From NCBI GenBank assembly GCA_020692245.1, contig JAIMKT010000004.1, positions 55,279 to 101,170 on the forward strand: a stretch of DNA of 45,892 nt, in the 5' to 3' direction. Shown one piece after another: positions 7,261 to 19,198 of this stretch. Every line of letters starts with the position of its first letter. The stretch's first letter is position 1. A model generated the notes under the pieces. The model did not search any database. It saw nothing but the letters and a program-made list of their open reading frames with translations, and was not told where the DNA came from. Made by a program: the position numbers and the translations under genes. Source of the stretch: Microcoleus sp. GA_180221_E-2-1-MAG-45_12 (GTDB lineage Bacteria > Cyanobacteriota > Cyanobacteriia > Cyanobacteriales > JAAUUE01).

Positions 7261-9039
7261 CTATTGTGGCACAGATTGATACAGCCACTGATTCACTCCT
7301 TCGGCGATCGCCCCCGCTAGTTTTTGCTGCGATTCAGGATTAGTAATCCATTCAAACTCTTCAGGATTGATCATAAACCCCAATTCTAACAAAACCGTAG
7401 GAGTGGCTTGGGGGCGAGTCAGGGCAAGGTTATTCCAATAAATACCGTAGGAGGGGCGATCGAGTTGCTGTGTTAGGTAATTGTGGAGGAAAACCGCTAA
7501 ACTGTGAGCTTGGGGGTGATACCAAAAGGCACTAATCCCTTGGGTATTCAGGGCATCGCCATCATCGGGCAGAGCGTTGTAATGGATCGAGAGGGCAAGG
7601 GCGAACTCCCCAGTGTTAATTTGTTGCATTCGTTCCGCTAGGGGAATTTCTCGATCGTCCTCCCGTGTCATGATCACCGTCGCTCCCTTGGCTTCTAGCT
7701 CCCGGCGCACTATCTGGGAAATCAACAAATTAATCTCTTTTTCAGGATAACCCGTTGGCCCCAAAGCTCCCAAATCAGTTTCACCGTGACCGGGATCTAA
7801 CAAGATTCTCACCCCAGCTAAAGATTGAGGATTACTAGCATTTCTACTCCTTAATGCGGGAGGATGACGTAACTTTAAAATTAAATTTGTGCCTTCATAG
7901 CGGAGAATATAGCCCCACTGCTGGTTATTCTTTAAACTAAAAGTATAGTTCACTCTTCCCGGTGCTGTTTGTTCCCAGTCAAGACGGGAAATAATGGGGT
8001 TATCATCAAGACGAATGGTATCAGTTTGGGCAGTGGTATTGAATAAAGTTAGGGTAAAAGTTCGATCGCCCTGCTGCACCGATAGAGGCACGGCAGTTTC
8101 TAGGGGAAAAATAATTTCTGTGGCTCCCGGCACTAAGCGAGAAGTAATCCCTCGAATCGTAGACGAAGGTAAGGCTGCATTAGGAATTACTGTTACTTCT
8201 GTCGATCGAATCCACGCCCCGTAATCTAACCGCACCCAATCTCCCTCTCTGCCTGTGACGATCGCCCTAGTTCCCCTCGGCAAGGGTGTTAGCCGGGAAA
8301 AATCCGTACTAGCTCCTGTGCGGGCGGCTCCCTGTTCATTGGTCACTTCCACCACTTCTAGGCTCTGGGGATCCAGAATCTCGATCGCCCCATTGCCTGC
8401 TTGACTGGTAGTTTGTCCATTAAGAGATAGTTGAAATTGCGGCTCGCCCAAATTTCCCGGTGCGTTGGCAACTAGGCAACCTTGGTGTTGATTCGGTAGG
8501 GCGGGGATCGGGTTCGTTAATCCTGTGAGGACAGCATAGTTTGGCGGTAACTGGGCATTACCGAGAACTGGATTCAGGGCAAGGGTTTGGTTATTTAATT
8601 GGACTGTCACCCTGCCACCGGGAGGAGCGATCGCCCCTAGACAAATTAATTCTCCGGGGAGGCGGGCTAGGGGACGGCTAGGGATCAAGTAATTTGCATC
8701 CAAAATCATTTCCCCAGTAGTAGTTGGCTGTTCTCTAGTCCTAGTAACAGTAACTGCCACTGTTCTATCCTGTTGTTGGAGAGTAAAAGTATTTTCTCCC
8801 AATGTTAGAGGCAGACTAGGGGCAAAATGTCCTTGGGGACTGCGTTGGTTGATAACTTGCCCATTGATAGTTACGGGAAATTCTGGGGCGGCAGTCCCAA
8901 TAAAGAAAATGCGATCGGCCGTGGTTTGGTGATCAGCCGGGGGATAAACTAACCTTAACCCAGTTTCCGCCGTCACAGGAACAGCAATTATGGAGACGAT
9001 CGGGATTAGGGCTGAGGCAATAATATAATTGTTTTTCAT
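7261..9039 (-). CDS. N-acetylmuramoyl-L-alanine amidase (Amidase_3, AmiC-like)
   Basis: A 592-residue exported peptidoglycan amidase that cuts the bond between N-acetylmuramic acid and the stem peptide. A signal peptide spans about 1-24 (ends VTAET). A region with beta-rich, binding-type sequence follows, including an SH3-like segment (about 236-286) and an AMIN-like segment (about 295-395). The catalytic domain is about 409-590, with zinc ligands His418 (LLDPGHGE), Glu433 (PEKE) and His486 (SIHYNA) and the catalytic Glu552 (LLELGFM). All are present. In cyanobacteria such enzymes work in septal wall splitting and, in filamentous forms, septal junction pores. Divergent from pyrG with about 150 bp between. 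Confidence 0.92.
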   Translation of the reverse strand: MKNNYIIASALIPIVSIIAVPVTAETGLRLVYPPADHQTTADRIFFIGTAAPEFPVTINGQVINQRSPQGHFAPSLPLTLGENTFTLQQQDRTVAVTVTRTREQPTTTGEMILDANYLIPSRPLARLPGELICLGAIAPPGGRVTVQLNNQTLALNPVLGNAQLPPNYAVLTGLTNPIPALPNQHQGCLVANAPGNLGEPQFQLSLNGQTTSQAGNGAIEILDPQSLEVVEVTNEQGAARTGASTDFSRLTPLPRGTRAIVTGREGDWVRLDYGAWIRSTEVTVIPNAALPSSTIRGITSRLVPGATEIIFPLETAVPLSVQQGDRTFTLTLFNTTAQTDTIRLDDNPIISRLDWEQTAPGRVNYTFSLKNNQQWGYILRYEGTNLILKLRHPPALRSRNASNPQSLAGVRILLDPGHGETDLGALGPTGYPEKEINLLISQIVRRELEAKGATVIMTREDDREIPLAERMQQINTGEFALALSIHYNALPDDGDALNTQGISAFWYHPQAHSLAVFLHNYLTQQLDRPSYGIYWNNLALTRPQATPTVLLELGFMINPEEFEWITNPESQQKLAGAIAEGVNQWLYQSVPQ

Positions 9040-9185
9040 AATTATTCTTGGTAATTACTCTCCAGAGGCGGGTATCTCTACAGAACAGACTATAATGGCA
9101 ATTGGCTGATAGTGGTCAATACTGGAAATTAATAGGAGTGCAAGGCTCTCCGCCCTAGACTAAAAAATAATGGTAATTGTAGTAG

Positions 9186-10943
<1,758 letters not shown>

Positions 10944-10965
10944 ATGTAAGGGGGGAAATTAGAAA

Positions 10966-11187
10966 ATGTCCACGGGTAACTGGCTGAGAATATCCTACGA
11001 TCGCAGTGATTACCTCATTGATCTCGATCGAATTAGTGCCTTTTGTCATTCCCCCAATGGCAAACTAACTTTTTGGCTCCCAGAAAGCTCAATCCCAGTG
11101 ATTATCAGTCCCCAAAGTGACCTAGAAAGCTACAACAGAGTCATGGACTTTATCAAGCAAAAAACTGGTCAATCTTTTCTGGACTAG
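10966..11187 (+). CDS. Small conserved hypothetical protein
   Basis: A 73-residue protein with no signal peptide or membrane segment. Its pattern of short beta strands (LRISYDRSDYLIDLDRISAF, KLTFWLPES, IPVIISP) followed by one helix (SYNRVMDFIKQKT) suggests a small beta-sheet plus helix fold. I do not recognise a named family, though the normal codon use and HIP1-type CGATCG sites fit a native gene. It begins 22 bp after pyrG and is probably cotranscribed. The start codon ATG follows GGGGGGAAAT about 10 bases upstream. Function unknown. Confidence 0.7.
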   Translation: MSTGNWLRISYDRSDYLIDLDRISAFCHSPNGKLTFWLPESSIPVIISPQSDLESYNRVMDFIKQKTGQSFLD

Positions 11188-11318
11188 CTTCATCGTCAAC
11201 CAATCTCACTATAACCTCTATAAATCCCCAAATCATCTCCAAACAAAAACCCTCCCTAGCCGCAATAGTTCAGGAGGATTAGATATTAAGATGCTGATTC
11301 TAAGATACGGATTCTGAC

Positions 11319-11834
11319 TTAGTAAGCATCTTGTAGCTCGTAGAAATCGGGGGAAATGTAATCTTTCCGGAGAGGGAAACCAACCCAATCTTCAGGCATG
11401 AGAATCCGCTTCAGGTTCGGATGACCTTCGTAGATAATCCCAAACATATCGTAGGACTCCCGCTCCTGCCAATCTGCCGCCTTCCAAATCCAGTACACCG
11501 AGGGAACTTTGGGGTTGTGCCGGGGTAGGAATACCTTAACTCTGATTTCTTCGGGTCGATCGGCATCATTCGTGACTTTAATGAGATGATAAAAACTTAC
11601 CAAATCACCACCGGGAGCTGTATCGTAGGCTCCTTGGCACTGGAGATAGTTAAAGCCGTAGGCGTAGAGAGCCGTAGCGATCGGCAGCAATACCTCGCCC
11701 TCGACCTTGATCATTTCTACCCCAGAGTGATCTTTACCTAGGGATTCATGCCCAAAGCCATTACTAGTCAGCCAAGTAGATATTTTACCTACTTCCGCAA
11801 TCGTTCCTGTTGTTGCTAGTTCTTCCTCTGCCAT
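11319..11834 (-). CDS. ndhJ: NAD(P)H-quinone oxidoreductase subunit J
   Basis: A 171-residue peripheral-arm subunit of the cyanobacterial NDH-1 complex, the homologue of NuoC/30-kDa subunit. The family signature [20 protein letters not shown] is at about 125-143, followed by the typical [15 protein letters not shown] end. NDH-1 oxidises ferredoxin and reduces plastoquinone, serving respiration, cyclic electron flow and CO2 uptake. It is the last gene of ndhC-ndhK-ndhJ, and its ATG directly follows the ndhK stop codon. Confidence 0.96.
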   Translation of the reverse strand: MAEEELATTGTIAEVGKISTWLTSNGFGHESLGKDHSGVEMIKVEGEVLLPIATALYAYGFNYLQCQGAYDTAPGGDLVSFYHLIKVTNDADRPEEIRVKVFLPRHNPKVPSVYWIWKAADWQERESYDMFGIIYEGHPNLKRILMPEDWVGFPLRKDYISPDFYELQDAY

Positions 11835-12557
11835 CTAAGCCTCCTGTTTTTGGGTTGCCATTAGTGCTGGAACCACGGGTAGCCCGATCGCCTCTTGGAG
11901 TTCCTTGGGCGGAGCTTGACGAGATGGAGCTTGTAAGTAGGTTCCCGTTAAAATTGGCTCTACAGGCTTCATTTTGTGGGCGACGGTGTGGAAGCGATGG
12001 GTTTGTCCCAGTTTGCTATACTCCTGCATCGACTCGTTCGCCATCTTTTTGCGGAGCTTAATAATCGCATCAAAGACAGCCTCTGGGCGGGGTGGGCAAC
12101 CCGGAATATAAATATCTACGGGAATTAGTTTGTCAACTCCTCGGACTGCGGTGGGGGAATCCACGCTGAACATGCCACCAGTGATCGTACAAGCTCCCAT
12201 AGCCATCACGTACTTGGGTTCGGGCATTTGCTCATAAAGACGGATCAGGGCTGGAGCCATTTTCATGGTGATTGTTCCTGCCGTAATTAATAAATCTGCT
12301 TGCCGGGGGCTGGCTCGAGGCACAAGACCGAAGCGATCGAAGTCAAAGCGGGAGCCAATCATCGCCGCAAACTCAATAAAGCAGCAAGCTGTGCCATACA
12401 TCATCGGCCACAAGCTAGATAACCTTGCCCAGTTGTAGAGATCATCAACGGTGGTGAGGATCACGTTCTCTGACAAGTCTTGAGTTACCTGAGGGCGCTC
12501 AAGGGGGTTCAAAATTCGTTCTTCGTTGGCTAGATTCAAAGTATTTGTATTTGTCAT
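11835..12557 (-). CDS. ndhK: NAD(P)H-quinone oxidoreductase subunit K
   Basis: A 240-residue subunit homologous to NuoB, carrying the N2 [4Fe-4S] cluster next to the quinone site. The cluster cysteines are visible in [11 protein letters not shown] (the tandem Cys pair), [11 protein letters not shown] and [11 protein letters not shown]. The ATG at 12557 is chosen because it forms a 4-bp ATGA overlap with ndhC. A GTG two codons upstream (12563) is also possible. A C-terminal extension of about 50 residues after the core is usual for cyanobacterial and plastid NdhK. Confidence 0.96.
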   Translation of the reverse strand: MTNTNTLNLANEERILNPLERPQVTQDLSENVILTTVDDLYNWARLSSLWPMMYGTACCFIEFAAMIGSRFDFDRFGLVPRASPRQADLLITAGTITMKMAPALIRLYEQMPEPKYVMAMGACTITGGMFSVDSPTAVRGVDKLIPVDIYIPGCPPRPEAVFDAIIKLRKKMANESMQEYSKLGQTHRFHTVAHKMKPVEPILTGTYLQAPSRQAPPKELQEAIGLPVVPALMATQKQEA

Positions 12558-12916
12558 GACCACTCCAAAGCTCCTTTACGCCAAGCATAAGCTAGGGCAA
12601 TTACCAAAATAGCAATAAAAATCAGGGCTTCAATGAAAGCCAATAGCCCCAAACGGCTGAAAGCCACAGCCCAAGGGTATAAGAACACAGTTTCCACATC
12701 AAAGACGACGAAAACCAAGGCAAACATGTAGTAGCGAATATTGAATTGAATCCATGCGCCACCGATGGGTTCCATCCCAGACTCATAGGTAGTGAGCCGT
12801 TCTGGATAACCTCCCTTGGGGCGGAGCAGTTTTGAAGCTAGGAGGGCAGCAATAGGAACTAAGCTGCACAACAAGATGAAACCAAGGAAATATTCGTAAC
12901 CACTGAGGACAAACAC
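12554..12916 (-). CDS. ndhC: NAD(P)H-quinone oxidoreductase subunit 3
   Basis: A 120-residue membrane subunit homologous to NuoA, with three transmembrane segments (about 9-28, 62-82 and 88-110). The family motif [20 protein letters not shown] lies in the first loop at about 44-63, and [12 protein letters not shown] at about 73-84. It is the first gene of ndhC-ndhK-ndhJ, so the promoter must lie in the 121-bp interval upstream (12917-13037). Standard cyanobacterial order. Confidence 0.96.
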   Translation of the reverse strand: MFVLSGYEYFLGFILLCSLVPIAALLASKLLRPKGGYPERLTTYESGMEPIGGAWIQFNIRYYMFALVFVVFDVETVFLYPWAVAFSRLGLLAFIEALIFIAILVIALAYAWRKGALEWS

Positions 12917-13037
12917 GATATTTATTTAGCGATTTTTATTAGACTTTTACATATTTTTACATACTTTGTAGATTTTGCCAGAAATGTTGCCTAGATATTT
13001 GTCTGGGATAACTATCGAGGATAACTATCCAATCGGT

Positions 13038-14786
13038 CTATTTGCTGTCAGATTCAGGTTTTTTTCCAGAATTGCGGACATTGATAAATTTATTTAGCAG
13101 TTCAAACCAAAAGGGCGCACCCATGGAAAAGGCGAGCGCACTGATCAACCAACCCGCCAGCCGAGAAACCCAGCCGAAGAGAGTCAATTCTAAATCCCTG
13201 GGAAATGTCCAACCAATGGGAAATACCGAGAGTTGATCCACCACAACATTAATATTTTCCTTGACAGGTTGGAGAACCTGATTTTTAGCTTGAGTACTGG
13301 TAGCGTTATTGAGGTTGTTAATAACTTGGAGATTATCTTCAGTAACTTGGTTAGCTAGTTGATTGACGCTATTAGAAATAGATTGATTCTTGTAGAGTCG
13401 ATCGACCATATTAATCGTATCCACATTGGCTAATATTGCCACCATTAAACCAATGGAAAAAGAAAACAATTTAGCATTACGCTTGTAAGCTCCTGAAGCC
13501 CTCGTCATGGATTGATCAAACCAATCACCAATACCCTGTTGAAACTCTAGCAATTTCACTTCTTTTTTGTCTACCTCTGTTTGCAAGCGTTGAGCTAGGG
13601 TAGATAAGTTGGTTAGAAAATAAATATCTGGATTGTTATCCATTTCTACTTCGCTAGGTTTGGAATCTATCGGAGTGGGGCGATCGCTAGTATTAATCCC
13701 TGTAGATAGATTTGTAGATGTATTTACAAATGAATTTGTGGAAACTTGCTGAGATATGGGGGCTGGGGAAACTAGGGGAGTAGTGTTAATTAAATTACTA
13801 ATTGCTGGTTCTAGGGGAAGTCCTAGAGTTGGTTCATAGCTATCAACGGGCAGATTTCCAATCAAATTATCAATCAAGGGATCGGGAGTATAAGCTGCTT
13901 CTAATCCGGGACTATTCCAACCCAAGGAAGCATAATCAGATGCAGTAGTTTCTAGGGAATTATCAAGGGAATTATCAAGGGAATTATCAAGGGAATTATC
14001 AAGGGAATTATCAGCCGTATTTGTAGCCGCAACTTCTGGTTCAGGATTTTGCCAACCAAGGGGCGGGGTATAAAAACTTGCCGCCGTACCAGACTCAGGA
14101 TTTTGCCAGCCTAGGTTAGCCCCATCAGTAGTTGCATCTTCTGTACTAGGCCGGGTTTCAGCATCCTGCCATCCCAAGGGCGGTGTATAAAAACTAGGAT
14201 CGTCCACAAATTCAGGATTTTGCCAACCGATCGGGGAGAGATGGGGATTTGGTTCTGGAGTATATAATTCTGGAAAATTATCAATGTAATTATCAGCGTA
14301 ATTATTAGAGTAATTATCAGCAAAACCATCAATAAGAGAGTCAGAAATAGTTGTCGTATCAGGGATGGGAGCCGGGTCGGGAATGCCTTGGTACTCGTGG
14401 AGTTTGTGGTCGATTTTTTGAGCAATGACATCAATATTGTCATGGTTATCAATGCTAATTTCGTATCTCGTTTTTAGCACTTCAATGAGAGCCGCAGAGA
14501 AGACTTCTTTGGGAATATAAGAAGGACCGATCGAGTTTTTCCGACCTTGGTTCATCGATTTCAAAAGGGAAGTGCTATACAAAGCTTTCATGATTTCAGC
14601 AGTTTCTGGATTATCATAGCTATTTTTACCATCTAACAAATTAATCAAGCTACTTCTTAGACCCGATGCTCTTAGTTCTAAAAAAGATGTAATACTTTCT
14701 TGAACTTCGGAAATTAATAAGCTCAAGATCATATAAATGAAAATGAGGCCGATCGCTACATTGAGATAAGTAAAAAAGGTTTCCAT
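13038..14786 (-). CDS. Membrane protein of unknown function with a repetitive central region
   Basis: A 582-residue protein with one N-terminal transmembrane segment (about 5-26) followed by the conserved-looking ISEVQESITSFLELRASGLR. Two C-terminal hydrophobic regions (about 437-455 and 540-565) flank a polar domain, and it ends FWFELLNKFINVRNSGKKP. The ends look like a family seen in several bacteria, but I cannot name it. The centre (about 185-295) is low complexity: six GWQ/GWN units, mostly GWQNPE or GWQDAE, some preceded by SFYTPPL, then five tandem NSLD units from a 12-bp DNA repeat. The repeats look like a variable spacer between two membrane-associated ends. Not obviously in an operon; glyS lies upstream on the same strand after 82 bp. 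Confidence 0.75.
   Translation of the reverse strand: METFFTYLNVAIGLIFIYMILSLLISEVQESITSFLELRASGLRSSLINLLDGKNSYDNPETAEIMKALYSTSLLKSMNQGRKNSIGPSYIPKEVFSAALIEVLKTRYEISIDNHDNIDVIAQKIDHKLHEYQGIPDPAPIPDTTTISDSLIDGFADNYSNNYADNYIDNFPELYTPEPNPHLSPIGWQNPEFVDDPSFYTPPLGWQDAETRPSTEDATTDGANLGWQNPESGTAASFYTPPLGWQNPEPEVAATNTADNSLDNSLDNSLDNSLDNSLETTASDYASLGWNSPGLEAAYTPDPLIDNLIGNLPVDSYEPTLGLPLEPAISNLINTTPLVSPAPISQQVSTNSFVNTSTNLSTGINTSDRPTPIDSKPSEVEMDNNPDIYFLTNLSTLAQRLQTEVDKKEVKLLEFQQGIGDWFDQSMTRASGAYKRNAKLFSFSIGLMVAILANVDTINMVDRLYKNQSISNSVNQLANQVTEDNLQVINNLNNATSTQAKNQVLQPVKENINVVVDQLSVFPIGWTFPRDLELTLFGWVSRLAGWLISALAFSMGAPFWFELLNKFINVRNSGKKPESDSK
13954..14013 (-). repeat. Five tandem 12-bp repeats inside a coding region
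   Basis: Five exact copies of AGGGAATTATCA (plus-strand reading) lie head to tail and encode (DNSL)5 on the minus strand. The 12-bp period keeps the reading frame whatever the copy number, so length can vary between strains without breaking the protein. Confidence 0.95.
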
Positions 14787-14845
14787 AATAAATAATCTAG
14801 TAAATAATTCCTGATATCAAGGGGGGTAAAAAGTCAGGTTTTTAT

Positions 14846-14880
14846 TTCTAACTTTTAACTTCTAACTTTTAACTTTTAAC
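14846..14880. repeat. Heptanucleotide short tandem repeat (TTYTAAC x5)
   Basis: Five consecutive heptamers TTCTAAC, TTTTAAC, TTCTAAC, TTTTAAC, TTTTAAC. Such heptameric STRR arrays are known in cyanobacteria. This one overlaps the 3' end of glyS: the last codons and the stop codon of glyS (14869-14871) are made of repeat units. Confidence 0.85.
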
Positions 14881-16977
14881 GATCGCCCCAAAGTCTCCCA
14901 AAACTCTGGCATGATTACGAAGTAAGCCCAAAAGATTGAGCCGATTTTCTTTAATTGCTGGGTCACTATCCATCACCAAGACGCTATCTTCCCCATCAAA
15001 GAAACTACTTACTTGGGGGGCAGCTTCAGCCAAGCCGTTGACTAATTGTTGATAATCTCTAGTTTTTTGAGCCAAAGTTGTCTGGGGTAATAACTTCTGG
15101 ATCGCCTCATAAACCGCCTGCTCTGATTTTTTCTGGAAAAGTTGGGGATTGACCAAACCCACGGGGTCTAGGTGATGGGTCGGTAGTTTGCCTTGGGCAG
15201 CGAGTCTGGTGGAACGATTTACGGTTTCATAAATTTGGGCTAATCCGCCATTGGATCGCAGAGATTGCAGGAATAAGGCTCGATCGCGCACATCCAACAA
15301 ATCTGTTAAAGCTCTGGCTTGATATTCTGGGTCATTTTCTCCCAAGACCGCATTTACCAAATCGTAGTCAATCCCCCGGTCTTCTTGAAGTTGAGTTCTA
15401 ATTCTTTGCAAGAAAAATTCCCCTAGGTTTGATCCAGCTCCCAAGGATTGCAGGAGTTCCGCCAGATTTAACCCCAGATTAAACGTCCAAGTAATATTCA
15501 CGATCGCATTAGCTGCTCTTCTCAAGGCAAAGGGATCCGAAGAACCCGTGGGTAGGAGATTGATGCTGAAAATACTCACGAGGGTATCGAGGCGATCGCT
15601 CAACCCCACCACCTGTCCAGCTAAGGATTGGGGCAGACTATCTTCGACATTCCGGGGCAGATAATGCTCAAAAATGGCTCTTGCTACCTCGGTCGTCTCC
15701 CCACTGGTGAGGGCGTACTTTTCCCCCATGATCCCTTGGAGTTCTGGGAATTCGTAGACCATTTGGGTCACCAGATCAGCTTTGCACAACAGGGCAGCCC
15801 GGGCGATCGACTCTTGCATTGCTGAGGATAGTTGTAATTGTTGACTGATTAAACCCGCAATTTTAACGACTCGATCGACCTTGGCTCGGACTGAACCCAG
15901 ATCCGCTTGGAAAGTTACCGTTTCTAATTTAGGCAGATAACTTTCTAAAGATTGGGTGCGATCGGCCTTGTAGAAATATTGTCCATCGGCTAACCTCGCC
16001 CGGATCACCCGTTCATTCCCGGCAGCAATAATCGCTGATTTTGTGGGATCACCATTACCGATGGTAATAAAGTAGGGCAGTAATTCTTGGTAAGTTTTAT
16101 CCTTATATATGGGGAAATAACGCTGCTGGGAAATCATGACCTCGGTGATCACTTCCGGGGGCAGTTCCAAAAACTCTTGATCAAAGTTGCCCACCACCGC
16201 CGTGGGAAATTCTACTAAGTCCACCACCTCTGTTAATAAATCAGCAATCAAGGGACTATCACCACCAACTTTCTTAGCTGCGGCTTGAATTTGGGTAGTA
16301 ATCAATTTCCGGCGCTCTTCTCCGTCCACCAGAACCGAGGCATTTTTGAGACTGGTTACGTAATCTTCTGCATGGGCAATACTTACAGGTTGGGGATGCA
16401 AAACCCGATGCCCGGCTGAGATGCGATCGCTCACTACCTTTCCTGAACCATTTACCAACTCCACTGGCAATACCTGCTCATTCCACAGTGCCACGAGCCA
16501 GCGCACCGGACGGGAAAACCGTAATTCCCCATCGCCCCACCGCATAAACCGCTTCCCTTCTAACTTATTAATCCACGCAGGAATTAAATCTTGGAGAACT
16601 TGAGTTGTAGCTAAACCGGGAGTTTTTTTATTAATAAAGACAAATTCCCCCTTATCCGTAGCTCGAACTTCTAGGGCAGATAAATCTACTCCTTGCTTCT
16701 TGGCAAAACCTTCCCCAGCTTTTGTGGGTTGACCATCCTTGAAGGCAGCACTGGCAGGGGGCCCTTTGATTTCTTCTTCTCGATCGGGCTGTTGCTCTGG
16801 GAGTCCAGCGATCACCACTGCTAACCGCCGGGGCGTGCCATAAACTTTGATGGCTGTGGTAGTCAGGGAAGCCTCTGCTAGGCTCTGGGGGATGAGGGTC
16901 TGCCATTGGGCGATCGCACTACCCACAAAGCTGGCGGGTAATTCTTCAGTCCCAACTTCAAGGAGAAAAGTTGCCAT
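14869..16977 (-). CDS. glyS: Glycyl-tRNA synthetase beta subunit
   Basis: A 702-residue beta subunit of the heterotetrameric (alpha2beta2) glycyl-tRNA synthetase. It starts with the diagnostic [18 protein letters not shown], and the [19 protein letters not shown] and HRVLHPQP segments of the family are intact. The C-terminal region includes [18 protein letters not shown] and the anticodon-binding-like tail. It binds tRNA-Gly while the alpha subunit (glyQ, not in this window) carries the aminoacylation site. Length is normal. The ATG has AGGAGG about 8 bases upstream on its strand. The stop codon falls within a heptamer repeat array. Confidence 0.97.
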   Translation of the reverse strand: MATFLLEVGTEELPASFVGSAIAQWQTLIPQSLAEASLTTTAIKVYGTPRRLAVVIAGLPEQQPDREEEIKGPPASAAFKDGQPTKAGEGFAKKQGVDLSALEVRATDKGEFVFINKKTPGLATTQVLQDLIPAWINKLEGKRFMRWGDGELRFSRPVRWLVALWNEQVLPVELVNGSGKVVSDRISAGHRVLHPQPVSIAHAEDYVTSLKNASVLVDGEERRKLITTQIQAAAKKVGGDSPLIADLLTEVVDLVEFPTAVVGNFDQEFLELPPEVITEVMISQQRYFPIYKDKTYQELLPYFITIGNGDPTKSAIIAAGNERVIRARLADGQYFYKADRTQSLESYLPKLETVTFQADLGSVRAKVDRVVKIAGLISQQLQLSSAMQESIARAALLCKADLVTQMVYEFPELQGIMGEKYALTSGETTEVARAIFEHYLPRNVEDSLPQSLAGQVVGLSDRLDTLVSIFSINLLPTGSSDPFALRRAANAIVNITWTFNLGLNLAELLQSLGAGSNLGEFFLQRIRTQLQEDRGIDYDLVNAVLGENDPEYQARALTDLLDVRDRALFLQSLRSNGGLAQIYETVNRSTRLAAQGKLPTHHLDPVGLVNPQLFQKKSEQAVYEAIQKLLPQTTLAQKTRDYQQLVNGLAEAAPQVSSFFDGEDSVLVMDSDPAIKENRLNLLGLLRNHARVLGDFGAIVKS

Positions 16978-17283
16978 AGGTAAGGAGGTTAATAATTTTA
17001 ATAGTTTGAATAGTTGGAAAAATTAATAGTTCTGAAAGCTAATCACAGAATCAGCATAGTTATCGATAATCTTGATTATTATACTTGCTCAGACAACCCT
17101 ACAATTTTTGCCATCAAATTCTTGGATGATTTTGCGTAAGTTAGTATGCATGTTTTAATTTTCTGAAGCGTTCTACAATAAAAACTAGACTATTAATACT
17201 TAGGCTTATCGAGAATTCTGTGCCATCAAGTCCGGCTATATCCTAAAATAGGGAAAGAAGTTATTTAATTTTGGGGAGAGCTT
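16978..17283. promoter_or_regulatory. Divergent promoter region between glyS and gshA
   Basis: A 306-bp AT-rich interval with no gene. It must hold both promoters. A possible -10 for gshA is TACAAT at 17174-17179, though no good -35 is paired with it. GGGGAGAG at about 17273-17280 is the Shine-Dalgarno sequence of gshA. No operator was recognised. Confidence 0.4.
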
Positions 17284-18420
17284 GTGTTGCTAAAAGGGTT
17301 TGAGATTGAAATCTATACTGGTACGCCCCAAGGGGAAATCGTCGGCATGTCCGATCGCATCGTTGCCAACCTTGATGGGTTTGTCCGGGAGCCAGATAAC
17401 CGGAATGTGGAATATACCACCGCTCCCCTAGCTAGTTACGATCGCCTCCTCTGCGCCCTTGTCCGTCCCCGCCAACAACTCCGGCATTACCTGAAAACCC
17501 TCGGTGACTATACCCTCATTCCCGGTAGCACCTTGTCTCTGGGAGGAGCCGATGAATTTTATCGTTCCGATCCCCAAAATCCTTACCATAGCTACATTGA
17601 ACAGACCTACCATACAAAAGTCGTCACTGCCAGTGTCCATATTAATATCGGCATTAGTGACCCAGAGCTTTTATTTCGAGCCTGTCGCCTTGTCCGAGTG
17701 GAAGCGCCCCTGTACCTAGCCATGAGTGCCTCTTCCCCTTTTCTCAATGGTCAAGTTACGGGCTACCATTCCACCCGTTGGGGAGTCTTCCCAAAAACCC
17801 CCGCCCACGTTCCCCTCTTCACCAGCCACGCCCATCATATTCAATGGACAGAGGAGCAACTAGCTAAGGGAACCATGCAGAATATTCGCCATTTATGGAC
17901 TTCGGTGCGTCCCAATGGAGATCATCGCCCCTACAATCTCAACCGTTTGGAATTACGAATTTGTGATCTAATCGTTGACCCGATCGCTCTCCTCGCGGTT
18001 ACAGCCCTGTTAGAAGCCCGGTTAGGACAATTAATCGCCGACCCCAATCTTGATCCCCTAGTTAGTAGTCAATTTACCCCAGAGGAACTAATCACCCTCA
18101 CCGATGCTAACGAAGCCGCAGCCTCTCGATCGAGCCTTGAGGCAACCCTCCAACACTGGCAAGACGGGAGAAGCATTACTGCCAAAGACTGGATTGGGGA
18201 ACTCCTCGAAACTGCCCACCCCACGGCTAAGCAAAATGGTTTTGGTTGCTTCCTCTTGCCAGTCAAAAAACTCCTCCGTACTGGAAATACCGCCCAGCAA
18301 TGGTTAGCAGAGTACGCTGTCAGTCAAGATACTACCCAAGTTGTCCAAAATGCCATTGTCTCGATCGAAGCCCAAGAACAGGAACTAGCTGAGAGCTTGT
18401 GTTATCCCATGGCTGCTTAA
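17284..18420 (+). CDS. gshA: Glutamate-cysteine ligase, cyanobacterial type
   Basis: A 378-residue enzyme of the cyanobacterial GshA family (TIGR02048 type), catalysing the first, ATP-dependent step of glutathione synthesis. Landmarks are LLKGFEIEIYTGTP at the N-terminus, REPDNRNVEYTTAPLASYD, the substrate-binding-like VHINIGISDPELLFRACRL, and RPYNLNRLELRICDL. Start is GTG at 17284, supported by a strong GGGGAGAG ribosome site a few bases before it; the common MLLKGFEIE start fits. Monocistronic by spacing. Glutathione is a main thiol buffer in cyanobacteria. Confidence 0.93.
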   Translation: MLLKGFEIEIYTGTPQGEIVGMSDRIVANLDGFVREPDNRNVEYTTAPLASYDRLLCALVRPRQQLRHYLKTLGDYTLIPGSTLSLGGADEFYRSDPQNPYHSYIEQTYHTKVVTASVHINIGISDPELLFRACRLVRVEAPLYLAMSASSPFLNGQVTGYHSTRWGVFPKTPAHVPLFTSHAHHIQWTEEQLAKGTMQNIRHLWTSVRPNGDHRPYNLNRLELRICDLIVDPIALLAVTALLEARLGQLIADPNLDPLVSSQFTPEELITLTDANEAAASRSSLEATLQHWQDGRSITAKDWIGELLETAHPTAKQNGFGCFLLPVKKLLRTGNTAQQWLAEYAVSQDTTQVVQNAIVSIEAQEQELAESLCYPMAA

Positions 18421-18736
18421 TTAGTCTCCTTGAATTGACTCGATAATTCTAGGTTGCGTGTTTTAAGTTTGTATTTTTAGGCTAAATTTGCGGCTTTAAT
18501 TGAAAAACTGAGTTTAATGACTGAGTTTAATAACTGAGAATTACTAGAGTCGATCGCCGATTTTTTTGCCAAATTTAGTTAATTCTTTAGAATTCATGAG
18601 GTAATTTTCGATGAAAATATCTTATGGTTCAGATTTGATGGGGTGATATCAGAAATATCTATCATTCACTGATCTCCCGCCCTGTCATGATCCCCCCCTT
18701 TATTTTGTTTTTGTCCTTTATTTATCCCTCTAAAAA
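18421..18736. other. Intergenic region between gshA and trmL
   Basis: No gene is seen in these 316 bp. There is a small direct repeat, ACTGAGTTTAAT at 18507-18518 and 18520-18531 with a partial third copy, and long T-rich runs before trmL. No convincing terminator or promoter was found. Confidence 0.4.
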
Positions 18737-19198
18737 TTGCCACAAGTTGTTTTAGTCCATCCCCAAATTCCCCCCAATACTGGGAACATTGCCCGGAGTT
18801 GTGCCGCCACCCAAACCGAGTTACATCTAGTTGCCCCCCTAGGTTTTGAGATTAGCGATCGATACCTAAAACGAGCCGGATTAGACTACTGGGGTTATGT
18901 CAACCTCCACTACCATCAGTCTTGGCAAGATTTTACAGCCCTCCAAAAAACTAGAGGTGGTAGGTGTATTAGCTTTAGTGCGAGGGGAAAGAGTAGTTAT
19001 ACTCAGTTTCAATTTCAGCCCACAGACTGGTTATTGTTTGGGAGTGAGACCGACGGCTTGCCCCCAGAAATTATTGCTAGCAGTGATGCTACTCTATATA
19101 TCCCGATGAAAGAAAAAGGAGTCCGTAGCCTGAATCTGTCTGTAAGTGCGGCGATCGGCTTATTTGAATCCCTCCGTCAACTAGGAACCCTAGAATAA
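18737..19198 (+). CDS. trmL: tRNA (cytidine/uridine-34-2'-O)-methyltransferase
   Basis: A 153-residue SPOUT-fold methyltransferase that methylates the ribose of the wobble base in tRNA-Leu isoacceptors. Motif 1 NTGNIARSCAAT, motif 2 LLFGSETDGLP and motif 3 IPMKEKGVRSLNLSVSAAIG, which together make the knot and SAM site, are all present. The start is TTG at 18737: an in-frame TAA lies at 18731 and no ATG or GTG follows before the conserved PQVVLVHPQIPPNTGN. No strong ribosome site is visible, so expression is probably low. Confidence 0.92.
   Translation: MPQVVLVHPQIPPNTGNIARSCAATQTELHLVAPLGFEISDRYLKRAGLDYWGYVNLHYHQSWQDFTALQKTRGGRCISFSARGKSSYTQFQFQPTDWLLFGSETDGLPPEIIASSDATLYIPMKEKGVRSLNLSVSAAIGLFESLRQLGTLE

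Noticed and set aside
13954-14013. CRISPR-like regular repeats
   Set aside because: Units are 12 bp, directly adjacent and in frame with the coding sequence; there are no spacers and no cas genes in the window.
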